A stretch of 64,000 nt of DNA from NCBI RefSeq assembly GCF_002896555.1, contig NZ_MNLH01000004.1:1-64000 (forward strand), written 5' to 3'. How positions within the stretch are numbered: the stretch's first letter is position 1; each line of letters starts with the position of its first letter. Below are positions 28,231-35,152 of the stretch, one piece after another. The position numbers and the translations under genes were made by a program. The DNA is from Gardnerella coleohominis (GTDB taxonomy: Bacteria; Actinomycetota; Actinomycetes; Actinomycetales; Bifidobacteriaceae). Below the pieces are notes generated by a model. The model was not told the origin of the DNA. It saw nothing but the letters and a program-made list of their open reading frames with translations, and searched no databases.

Positions 28231-29907
28231 TTGGCTGAGTTTATCTATCAGATGATTAAAGCGCGTAAGTCTTACGGCGATCGCGTAATTCTTGATGATG
28301 TTACATTAAGTTTCCTTCCAGGAGCGAAAATCGGCGTGGTTGGACCTAATGGCATGGGTAAATCTACGCTGCTTAAAATTATGGCCGGTTTGGAAAACGT
28401 TTCTAACGGTGAAGCTTCTATCACTCCAGGTTACACTGTTGGAATTTTGCAACAGGAGCCACCACTGGATGAAACTAAAACAGTTGGCGAAAACATTAAA
28501 ATGGCGTTTGGTGAGATTGCGCAAAAAGTAGCGCGTTTTAACCAAATCGGCGAAGAAATGGCCAATCCTGATGCTGATTTCGATGCTTTGATGGAAGAAA
28601 TGGGTAAGCTTCAGACTGATATTGATGCTGCAAACGGTTGGGATTTGGATTCTCAGCTTGAGCAGGCAATGGATGCTTTGCAATGCCCAGATCCTGATTC
28701 TCCTGTATCCGTGTGCTCTGGTGGCGAAAGACGTCGAGTGGCGTTGTGCAAGCTTCTTCTTGAAGCTCCAGATTTGCTGCTGCTTGACGAGCCTACAAAC
28801 CACTTGGATGCAGAGTCTATTCTTTGGCTTGAACAGTTCTTGCACAAGTATGAAGGCGCTGTTATTGCAGTTACGCACGATCGCTACTTTATGGATAACG
28901 TAGCAGAGTGGATTTGTGAAGTTGATCGCGGCCAGCTTTATCCATACAAGGGTAATTACACTACTTATTTGGAAACTAAAGCCAAGCGTATGGAAATCCA
29001 GGGTGCTAAGGATGCCAAGCTTGCTAAGCGTTTGAAGAACGAGCTTGATTGGGTACGTAGCTCGCCGAAGGCTCGTCAGGCTAAGAACAAGGCTCGTTTG
29101 GAACGCTACGATCAGATGGAGCAAGAGGCACGTAATTCCAAGAAGCTTGACTTCTCTGAAATTCAAATTCCAGCAGGTCCACGTTTGGGCTCGCAAGTTT
29201 TGGAAGCAAAGCATATTCACAAGGCTTTTGGCGACCGCGTGCTTATCGACGACTTGTCGTTTACTTTGCCTCGTAACGGTATTGTTGGCGTGATTGGTCC
29301 AAACGGCGTTGGTAAGTCTACGCTTTTCAAGACGATTGTAGGCTTGGAGCCTCTTTCTGGCGGAGAGCTTATTGTTGGCGATACTGTGAAGATTTCTTAC
29401 GTGGATCAGAATCGTGCAGGATTGGATCCTAATAAAAACTTGTGGGAAGCTGTTTCCGGCGGACTTGATTTTATTGAGGTTGCAGGCGTTGAAATTCCTA
29501 CTCGCGCATATGTTGCAAGCTTTGGTTTTAAGGGTTCGGATCAGCAGAAGCTTACTGGCGTGCTTTCCGGCGGTGAACGTAACCGTTTGAACTTGGCTTT
29601 GACTCTTAAGCAGGGTGGAAACTTGCTTCTCCTCGATGAGCCTACTAACGATTTGGATGTTGAAACCTTGGAAAGCTTGGAAAATGCTTTACTTGATTTC
29701 CCAGGCTGCGCTGTTGTGGTTTCTCACGATCGCTGGTTCCTTGATCGCGTTGCAACGCATATTCTTGCGTGGGAAGGCGACGACGAGAATCCTGCAAAAT
29801 GGTACTGGTTCGAAGGTAACTTCCAAGCTTACGAAGAAAATAAGATCGCTCGCTTGGGTGAGGAAGCTGCTCGTCCGCATCGCTTGCATAGGAAGCTTAC
29901 GCGCTAA
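28231..29907 (+). CDS. ettA: Energy-dependent translational throttle protein EttA (ABC-F)
   Basis: 558 residues with two ABC domains and no membrane segments. Domain 1 has GPNGMGKST, CSGGERRRVALCKLL and LLLLDEPTNHLD; domain 2 has GPNGVGKST, LSGGERNRLNLAL and LLLLDEPTNDLD. Between them is the charged linker that contacts P-site tRNA in EttA (family knowledge). EttA sits in the ribosomal E site and restrains elongation when the ADP:ATP ratio is high. The protein starts MAEFIYQM, as in close relatives, from a TTG at 28231 with AAGGATGG about 10 nt upstream. It stands alone, flanked by repeat-bearing gaps. Confidence 0.94.
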   Translation: MAEFIYQMIKARKSYGDRVILDDVTLSFLPGAKIGVVGPNGMGKSTLLKIMAGLENVSNGEASITPGYTVGILQQEPPLDETKTVGENIKMAFGEIAQKVARFNQIGEEMANPDADFDALMEEMGKLQTDIDAANGWDLDSQLEQAMDALQCPDPDSPVSVCSGGERRRVALCKLLLEAPDLLLLDEPTNHLDAESILWLEQFLHKYEGAVIAVTHDRYFMDNVAEWICEVDRGQLYPYKGNYTTYLETKAKRMEIQGAKDAKLAKRLKNELDWVRSSPKARQAKNKARLERYDQMEQEARNSKKLDFSEIQIPAGPRLGSQVLEAKHIHKAFGDRVLIDDLSFTLPRNGIVGVIGPNGVGKSTLFKTIVGLEPLSGGELIVGDTVKISYVDQNRAGLDPNKNLWEAVSGGLDFIEVAGVEIPTRAYVASFGFKGSDQQKLTGVLSGGERNRLNLALTLKQGGNLLLLDEPTNDLDVETLESLENALLDFPGCAVVVSHDRWFLDRVATHILAWEGDDENPAKWYWFEGNFQAYEENKIARLGEEAARPHRLHRKLTR

Positions 29908-29909
29908 AT

Positions 29910-29950
29910 TTAACTTAGTGTACGGTTAACTTAGTGTACGGTTAACTTAG
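29910..29950. repeat. 16-bp tandem repeat
   Basis: The unit ttaacttagtgtacgg occurs twice exactly (29910-29925, 29926-29941) and a third, partial copy follows (29942-29950). It begins 3 bp after the ettA stop codon. Confidence 0.9.
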
Positions 29951-29970
29951 TTAGATTGTTAGCTTAAAAA

Positions 29971-30034
29971 TATAATCTTGCGCTAAGCTGTGTGAGGATA
30001 ATTCGCATCGCTTAGCGCTTAATCAATTCGATGC
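29971..30034 (+). promoter_or_regulatory. TATAAT and competing hairpins in the femAB-type gene leader
   Basis: A TATAAT at 29971-29976 precedes an inverted repeat with a perfect 9-bp stem (gcgctaagc 29980-29988, gcttagcgc 30010-30018). A second pairing, gcatcg (30005-30010) with cgatgc (about 30029-30034), overlaps the first stem by one base, so the two can compete. No U-run follows. This may be an attenuator-like leader for the FemAB gene at 30072, but the evidence is only the fold drawn by eye. Confidence 0.3.
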
Positions 30035-30071
30035 GCGGTAAAATCACGTATTGAGCTTAAAAGGAGTACAA

Positions 30072-31079
30072 ATGCCGATACTTGATAAAAATGATTCTGC
30101 TAAGGTTCAAGAATATGAGGATTTTATAAAGAATTCTCCATATTCTAACGCAATGCAAGATATGAGCTGGGCAAAAGTTAAAAATAACTGGATTAATGAA
30201 TACGTCTATCTTGAAGAAAATGACAAAATCAGCGCTGCAATGTCTGTTTTAGGAATTAAAGCAATAGACGATAAAATGTTCCTTTACGCTCCTCGTGGGC
30301 CAGTTTGTGATTTTTACGATATCGAAACCACTAAAAAGCTGATTGATGAAGCTAAACCGCTTTTTGAAAAGTACAATGCGTTTTTGCTTAGAATGGATCC
30401 TTGCGTTCAAAACGATCAAGATCTTGTGAAAAAGTACAGGGATCAAGGTTTTACTTTTAGAAGCGACGGTGAAGATATTCATTCGTTCTCAAATCCTCGT
30501 TATGAGATTATGCTGACTGTTGAAGGAAAGTCTGAAGAAGATTTGATGGCTGGCTTTAGTTCAATGACAAGAAGGCATATTAGAACCGCCATTAAAGCAG
30601 GTGTTTCTACACGATGGAGTAGAAGCCAAGAGGATTTAGATACTTTTTATTCTCTTACTGAAATTATGGCAAATAGGCATGGTATTACGTATAGGCCTAA
30701 GGAATATTTTGAGCGCTTGCTGGCTGCTTTCCCACAAATTGAGATTTGCACTTGCGAGTACGAAGGGGAGCCTATTGCAAGCATGATTGCTTTTCCGTAT
30801 AAAGACACTTTGTGGTACATTTACGGAGCAACTCAGACTATGCGTGGAAAGATTAGCCCAGGATATATTTGCATTTGGGATTTGATTCAGCGCGCTAAAA
30901 AGCTTAATTTAAAGAAATTTAATATGGGTGGCGTTTATTCGTTAAGCGTTGACGATGGTCTTTACTTCTTTAAGTATGGATTCTGCAAGGCAGATGAACC
31001 ATGTTTATGGATTGGCGATTTAGACGTTGTGATTGACGATGACGCTTATTCCAAGTTTATTAATAGAAATAAAAAGTAA
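30072..31079 (+). CDS. FemAB-family peptidoglycan interpeptide-bridge aminoacyltransferase
   Basis: 335 residues. It shows the paired GNAT-like halves of Fem proteins: YSNAMQDMSWAKVK near the N-terminus, LRMDPCVQ, SMTRRHIRTAIKAGV, and the C-terminal YGATQTMRGKISPGYICIWD and FNMGGVYSLSVDDGLYFFKYGF. These enzymes add amino acids from aminoacyl-tRNA to the lipid-linked stem peptide in the cytoplasm, shaping the cell-wall cross-bridge. The added residue cannot be read from the sequence. ATG 30072 follows AAGGAG by 5 nt; a longer frame from 30051 has no such site. It is a single-gene unit. Confidence 0.9.
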   Translation: MPILDKNDSAKVQEYEDFIKNSPYSNAMQDMSWAKVKNNWINEYVYLEENDKISAAMSVLGIKAIDDKMFLYAPRGPVCDFYDIETTKKLIDEAKPLFEKYNAFLLRMDPCVQNDQDLVKKYRDQGFTFRSDGEDIHSFSNPRYEIMLTVEGKSEEDLMAGFSSMTRRHIRTAIKAGVSTRWSRSQEDLDTFYSLTEIMANRHGITYRPKEYFERLLAAFPQIEICTCEYEGEPIASMIAFPYKDTLWYIYGATQTMRGKISPGYICIWDLIQRAKKLNLKKFNMGGVYSLSVDDGLYFFKYGFCKADEPCLWIGDLDVVIDDDAYSKFINRNKK

Positions 31080-31204
31080 TTTATGCTAGGCTCAGTTAGT
31101 TCACGATTTTGTAATAATTACGTGCATCACTGTTAAATAAGATAGAAATATAAATAAAAATAAAATAAATAAATATAAATAAAAGTAAGATATGAAAGGC
31201 TATT

Positions 31205-33040
31205 GTGCCACACACTCACTATAACGCGCATGCCATGCATCGCAGTGCTAAAAAAACTAAAAATGCTGCAAATAATAAAAACAGCATGAATAATAAAAGC
31301 AGCATGAATAATAAAACAAATAACGCTAATAAAAATAGTAGCGTTAAAAATAGTGATACAAAATTAAGTAACTCTTACAATTCTCGTTCAACTAGTAATT
31401 CTAATGAGCAGCGTAAGTCGAAAAGAGTCTCTAAAAAACGCAATCCTTTTGAATACCAGCCAAGTCATAAGAATCACGGTTCTAATCACGGTTCCAATAG
31501 CGAGTTCAGTCATGGCTCCAATCACGAGTTTAATTCGCGCAGAGAGCGCAATCGCAAGGCGGATAAAGCTCGTCAAAAGTCTCGCGAGAAGGCTTTGCAA
31601 TACGAAGAAATGGCTATTCGCGACGCACAGCAAGATTTCGCTGAAAAATATGACAGTTCTTCAGCTAAGCAAAATTCAATAGTAATACCTGATTCTGCAA
31701 TCGAATCTCGTGAAAACTATTCTGAAAATGTCACTTTTTCGCAACTTGGCGTTCCAAATCCTATTGTGGAAGTATTGCGTGCAGATGGCAAAACTACGGC
31801 TTTCCCAATTCAGCAAGCCACGTTACCGGATTCCCTAAAAGGCGCGAATATTCTAGGACGCGGTCGTACAGGAAGTGGTAAAACATTAGCATTTTCTATT
31901 CCACTTGTTGCGCGTTTAGCTGAGAATTTTGTTGATCTAATCAATTCTGGTAAAAAGCATAAATCGCGCGAATCCAATGATATTCCTGCACCTCGTGCAA
32001 TGATTCTGGCTCCAACTCGTGAGCTTGTCCATCAAATTGATGACGTAATCGCTCCACTTGCTGCAGCCTATGGCATGAAAACAGTAACTGTTTATGGTGG
32101 CGTGCGATATCAACGTCAAATATCCCAACTTAAGCAAGGTGCACAGATTGTTCTCGCCTGTCCAGGTCGTTTGGAAGATTTAATACGACAAGGTGCGCTT
32201 ACGCTTGAAAAAGTAATGGTTAGCGTGCTCGACGAAGCAGACGAAATGGCAGATATGGGATTCTTACCAGCTGTAACAAGACTTTTAGAGCAAGTTAAAC
32301 CAGATGGCCAGCGCATGCTGTTTTCTGCAACTCTCGATAAGCAAGTTAGCGCAATAGTTAATCAATTCTTGCCAAATGCTGTTATTCATGCTGTGGATGA
32401 TGCTGATAGTCAAGTAGACACTATGACGCATCATATTTTCGCTGTGTCTGCAGGAGACAAGTACGAAGTTCTACGAAAGCTAGCATCAGGCAAAAAGCGT
32501 TCTATATTCTTCACTCGCACTAAATATCAGGCGAAGAATATGGCGAAAAAGTTTGTACAGGAAGGTATTCCTGCAGTTGATTTGCAAGGTAATCTTTCCC
32601 AAAGTCAGCGCGATCGCCATTTGGAAGTGTTTTCTGAAGGCTTAGTGCGCGTGCTCGTCGCTACAGATGTTGCTGCGCGAGGTATAGATATTAGCGACGT
32701 TGCATTAGTTGTGCAAACTGAGCCTCCTGAGGATCCTAAATCCTTCTTGCATCGTTCTGGTCGTACCGCTCGCGCAGGTGAAGAAGGCGACGTAGTAACT
32801 CTTGTGCTTCCTAATCAAAAGCGCGCTGCTCATATGATGCTTCGCAGAGCTGGAATTCACGCAAAGGCCGAGGATGTGAATTCGGGTTCTATGATTATTG
32901 ATGAACTTGTTGGCGATTATGCTGAGCTGCAAGAAGGTTGGACTATGCCGGAACCTGAGCAGCATAAGCGGAAAGGTCGCGGAAGAAGTCGTGGAAGATG
33001 GAGTAGGAGGAGTCGAGGCAAAGCCGTCGACAAGCACTGA
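31205..33040 (+). CDS. DEAD-box ATP-dependent RNA helicase
   Basis: 611 residues. Motifs run in order: Q motif (FPIQQATLP), I (GRGRTGSGKT), Ia (APTRELVHQ), GG, II (VLDEADEMADMGF), III (FSATL), IV-V (RVLVATDVAARGIDI) and VI (HRSGRTARAGE). It should remodel RNA, for example in ribosome assembly or decay. The N-terminal 130 residues are an Asn/Ser/Lys/His repeat region (KNSMNNKSSMNNK; SNHGSNSEFSHGSNHEF), and the C-terminus is Arg/Gly-rich (GRGRSRGRWSRRSRGK), a usual RNA-binding tail. It begins with GTG, GAAAGG upstream. The gap before it is nearly pure aaataaa repeats. Confidence 0.93.
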   Translation: MPHTHYNAHAMHRSAKKTKNAANNKNSMNNKSSMNNKTNNANKNSSVKNSDTKLSNSYNSRSTSNSNEQRKSKRVSKKRNPFEYQPSHKNHGSNHGSNSEFSHGSNHEFNSRRERNRKADKARQKSREKALQYEEMAIRDAQQDFAEKYDSSSAKQNSIVIPDSAIESRENYSENVTFSQLGVPNPIVEVLRADGKTTAFPIQQATLPDSLKGANILGRGRTGSGKTLAFSIPLVARLAENFVDLINSGKKHKSRESNDIPAPRAMILAPTRELVHQIDDVIAPLAAAYGMKTVTVYGGVRYQRQISQLKQGAQIVLACPGRLEDLIRQGALTLEKVMVSVLDEADEMADMGFLPAVTRLLEQVKPDGQRMLFSATLDKQVSAIVNQFLPNAVIHAVDDADSQVDTMTHHIFAVSAGDKYEVLRKLASGKKRSIFFTRTKYQAKNMAKKFVQEGIPAVDLQGNLSQSQRDRHLEVFSEGLVRVLVATDVAARGIDISDVALVVQTEPPEDPKSFLHRSGRTARAGEEGDVVTLVLPNQKRAAHMMLRRAGIHAKAEDVNSGSMIIDELVGDYAELQEGWTMPEPEQHKRKGRGRSRGRWSRRSRGKAVDKH

Positions 33041-33063
33041 TTGTTATCTCTGCTATTCCTGTT

Positions 33064-33160
33064 CTTGGTTTTGTGGACTTATTGGGCGTGTTGGTAAACA
33101 AAATCGGGGAAGTGTTCTTGGTTTTGTTTACTTAGGTACCAGATAAGTACACAAAGTTGG
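33064..33160. repeat. Second cluster of palindromic repeats (family A), inverted
   Basis: Read on the minus strand, this stretch repeats the units found at 259-489. A full palindrome (arms at 33094-33103 and 33122-33131, followed by cttag) keeps the same ccaag and cttcccc loop words and matches unit B at about nine positions in ten. It is flanked by a half unit with the gtccac-type arm (33064-33081) and a half unit reading aagtacacaaag (33145-33155). Orientation is opposite to the first cluster. Confidence 0.85.
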
Positions 33161-33167
33161 GGGAAGC

Positions 33168-33230
33168 GCGCTTGCTGGAAAGTCCACTGGACTTTCCACG
33201 TTGTGCAAGCGCTCTCGCATCGGTTTGCTT
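33168..33230. repeat. Nested-hairpin element, copy 1
   Basis: An outer 8-bp stem (gcgcttgc 33168-33175 with gcaagcgc 33205-33212) encloses a perfect 10-bp inner stem (tggaaagtcc 33176-33185 with ggactttcca 33189-33198) closed by the loop ACT. Positions 33208-33230 are identical to 33338-33360. The element has no coding potential. Confidence 0.8.
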
Positions 33231-33255
33231 GAAGCGGAAGCCTTTTTGGTCTGTG

Positions 33256-33292
33256 GATTACGCTTCTTTAGGGTAGTAAAGAAAGCGTAATC
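33256..33292. repeat. Hairpin between the two nested-hairpin elements
   Basis: gattacgctt (33256-33265) pairs with aagcgtaatc (33283-33292), extended inward by cttta with taaag. The loop is six bases (33271-33276), with one bulged base at 33282. No U-run follows, so it is not an obvious terminator. Confidence 0.7.
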
Positions 33293-33296
33293 GGGC

Positions 33297-33399
33297 GCGC
33301 TGACGCTGAAAGCGCACTGTGCTTTCAGCATTGAGTCAGCGCTCTCGCATCGGTTTGCTTTTTCACGCTACGCTTTGAGTGAAAAAGCAAGACGATGCG
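33297..33399. repeat. Nested-hairpin element, copy 2, running into a long hairpin
   Basis: The outer stem is gcgctgac (33297-33304) with gtcagcgc (33335-33342). The inner stem runs 33305-33315 with 33319-33329 (11 bp, one G-U) and again has loop ACT. The 3' flank 33338-33360 equals that of copy 1. From 33346 to 33399 a further hairpin of about 21 bp (19 paired) forms: cgcatcg at the base, then ttgctttttcac with gtgaaaaagcaa, and cgatgcg. The whole field ends about 55 bp before tRNA-Glu. Confidence 0.8.
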
Positions 33400-33455
33400 A
33401 CACGCCGGTTTGCTCTTGCGCAATCAAAGTGTTAATATCATATGGTTTGGTTAAA

Positions 33456-33527
33456 GCCCCCTTCGTCTAACGGTTAGGACACCAGACTTTCAATCTGACA
33501 ACAAGAGTTCGACTCTCTTAGGGGGTA
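33456..33527 (+). tRNA. tRNA-Glu (anticodon TTC)
   Basis: A 72-nt cloverleaf. The acceptor gcccccT pairs with agggggT (one G-U), D arm gtctaacggttaggac, anticodon loop CTTTCAA with TTC at the anticodon, T arm with gttcgac, discriminator A. CCA is not encoded. A terminator follows at once. Confidence 0.95.
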
Positions 33528-33535
33528 CAAATTCT

Positions 33536-33567
33536 ACGCCGCTCGTTTTGGGCGGCGTTTTTTTTTA
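33536..33567 (+). terminator. Rho-independent terminator of tRNA-Glu
   Basis: The stem cgccgc (33537-33542) with gcggcg (33552-33557), plus an A-T closing pair, is followed by nine or more T residues. It lies 9 bp after the tRNA. Confidence 0.92.
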
Positions 33568-33673
33568 TTTTCTATCTGTTATTTAAAACTAGTCATCTGG
33601 CCTTAGTCGGGCATACTATACATATCTACAATCGGAATTAGAATGTTACAGAAAGGTTTGTAAGGAGGCTTCG

Positions 33674-34711
33674 ATGGCTGCAGATAATAATCAATATGGA
33701 AGTTCTAATAGTAACGAACAGTATCAAAATTATCAAAACTCTAATTATAATCAGGTAAATCAGAATAATCAGAATAATCAGTTTAGTCAGCAGCAATATT
33801 CGCAGTCTCAATATTCACAATCTCAATACTCGCAGCCTCAGAATACACGTTCTCAGAGCGCACAGCAGCAAAACGCGCAGTCTCAATATTCACAGTCTCA
33901 ATACTCGCAGCCTCAGCAAAGCAATAATTATTACGCTCAGAATACTCAGCAATACGGTAATCCATCTCAACAGTATGGCGCTCAAAATACACAATATGGC
34001 AATCAAGGCAATCAAGGTATGCCATATGGGCGCCCGTATCAACAGTACGGCAATCCGAATATGCAATATGCGCGTCCACCTTACGGAATGAATGGTAGGA
34101 ATGGCGCTTATCGACCGGGCAATCCGTATCGCCGTCGCGGTAGCCTTCAAGACGAGAAATATAGAAGATTCTGGAATACTCCTTCATATGCGCTTCCGAA
34201 ATTTAAATATGATGATCCTGAAGCGGATAAAAATCTCAACAATGACGATGATTCTGTGAATATGTTCGCTTTCTGGAGCATTATCCTAGCGTTCTTTATT
34301 CCTCTTGTAGGTTTTATTTTAGGTATTATTGGATTAGTTCAGATTTCTAAAAACCACGAACGCGGTAAAGGTAGAGCCATTGCTGCAATTATCGTCAGCA
34401 TTGTAATGTCATTTGTGTATGTTTTTGGCATTTTGTTCTTCGTAAACACTATTAATTCGAAAATAGATGATTCGATAAATAGTACATATAATTATTCGCG
34501 TTCATACGACGATAATTCCTATAATTCTGATAACGACGATAATTCGTACAATTCAGATAACGATGACAATTCGTATAACTCTGATAACGACGATAATTCG
34601 TACAATTCGGATAATGACGATAATTCCTATAATTCGGATAACGATGACAATTCGTACAATTCAGATAATTCGTATGACGATAATTCGTACAATTCGGATA
34701 ATGGTGACTAA
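33674..34711 (+). CDS. DUF4190-type membrane protein with repeat tails on both sides
   Basis: 345 residues. The N-terminal 165 are Gln/Asn/Tyr/Ser-rich with repeated QYSQS and QYGN words. The middle (about 198-265) is a DUF4190 unit: two membrane helices (FAFWSIILAFFIPLVGFILG and AIAAIIVSIVMSFVYVFGI) around the loop ISKNHERGKGRA. The C-terminal 70 residues repeat DDNSYNSDN about seven times from a 27-bp DNA unit. Repeat copies differ mostly at third codon positions. The role is unknown; the layout suggests an envelope protein with flexible low-complexity ends. Start: ATG after AAGGAGG. A tRNA-Glu terminator lies upstream. Confidence 0.85.
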   Translation: MAADNNQYGSSNSNEQYQNYQNSNYNQVNQNNQNNQFSQQQYSQSQYSQSQYSQPQNTRSQSAQQQNAQSQYSQSQYSQPQQSNNYYAQNTQQYGNPSQQYGAQNTQYGNQGNQGMPYGRPYQQYGNPNMQYARPPYGMNGRNGAYRPGNPYRRRGSLQDEKYRRFWNTPSYALPKFKYDDPEADKNLNNDDDSVNMFAFWSIILAFFIPLVGFILGIIGLVQISKNHERGKGRAIAAIIVSIVMSFVYVFGILFFVNTINSKIDDSINSTYNYSRSYDDNSYNSDNDDNSYNSDNDDNSYNSDNDDNSYNSDNDDNSYNSDNDDNSYNSDNSYDDNSYNSDNGD

Positions 34712-34845
34712 TTTTATAAATCTGTCGGTGTTTCGCAGAATTGGATTTGTGATTTTAGGTTAGAAGTTGGCTTAATTATGCCGATTTTCAACACGCCGGA
34801 AATCCCTTAGTTATCAAGGCAACACGCCGATTGTTATTTTATAAC

Positions 34846-34873
34846 TTGCATTTAAGGCTATTTCCTGTAAGAT
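34846..34873 (+). promoter_or_regulatory. Promoter for the tRNA-Asp/tRNA-Phe unit
   Basis: TTGCAT (34846-34851) and TAAGAT (34868-34873) are separated by 16 bp and lie about 31 bp upstream of tRNA-Asp. Upstream, the decamer caacacgccg occurs twice, 29 bp apart (about 34791-34800 and 34820-34829). The 34712-34845 stretch otherwise shows no gene. Confidence 0.6.
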
Positions 34874-34904
34874 AGTGACTCGGCCGTTCAAGAGAACGTG
34901 CCAC

Positions 34905-34978
34905 GGCCCCGTAGCTCAGTTGGTTAGAGCGCCGCCCTGTCACGGCGGAGGTCACCGGTTCAAGTCCGGCCGGGGTCG
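34905..34978 (+). tRNA. tRNA-Asp (anticodon GTC)
   Basis: 74 nt. The acceptor ggccccg pairs with cggggtc, D arm agctcagttggttagagc, anticodon stem ccgcc/ggcgg with loop CTGTCAC, T arm gttcaag, discriminator G. CCA is not encoded. Confidence 0.96.
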
Positions 34979-34987
34979 CGATGGTGG

Positions 34988-35013
34988 AAGCCCGGTTAGT
35001 CCGGGTTTTTTAT
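34988..35013 (+). terminator. Terminator-like hairpin between tRNA-Asp and tRNA-Phe
   Basis: cccgg (34991-34995) pairs with ccggg (35001-35005), extended by weak pairs, and is followed by six T residues. tRNA-Phe begins 8 bp later, so it may be partly read through or tRNA-Phe may have its own start. Confidence 0.7.
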
Positions 35014-35020
35014 TCATCTT

Positions 35021-35093
35021 GGCTCTGTAGCTCAGTTGGTAGAGCGAACGACTGAAAATCGTTAGGTCAGCGGATCGATCCCGCTCGGAGCCA
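35021..35093 (+). tRNA. tRNA-Phe (anticodon GAA)
   Basis: 73 nt. The acceptor ggctctg pairs with cggagcc, D arm agctcagttggtagagc, anticodon loop CTGAAAA, T arm with gatcgatc in place of the common gttcgatt, discriminator A. CCA is not encoded. Confidence 0.95.
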
Positions 35094-35108
35094 CAAGTAA
35101 ATAAACAA

Positions 35109-35142
35109 AAAACGCGCGGCAGTTTTTGTCGCGCGTTTCTTT
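35109..35142. terminator. Bidirectional terminator between tRNA-Phe and galE
   Basis: aaacgcgcg (35110-35118) and cgcgcgttt (35130-35138) form a perfect 9-bp stem flanked by an A run on the left and T-rich sequence on the right. It can stop both the tRNA transcript and the convergent galE transcript. Confidence 0.85.
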
Positions 35143-35152
35143 ATTTCATAAG

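Noticed and set aside
28306-29220. Long antisense open frame opposite ettA (304 codons)
   Set aside because: It has no ribosome site, no recognisable domain, and mirrors the codon pattern of ettA, which has full motifs.
33176-33198. Terminator of the DEAD-box helicase gene
   Set aside because: The stem is strong but has no U-run after it on either strand and is nested in a larger repeated structure.
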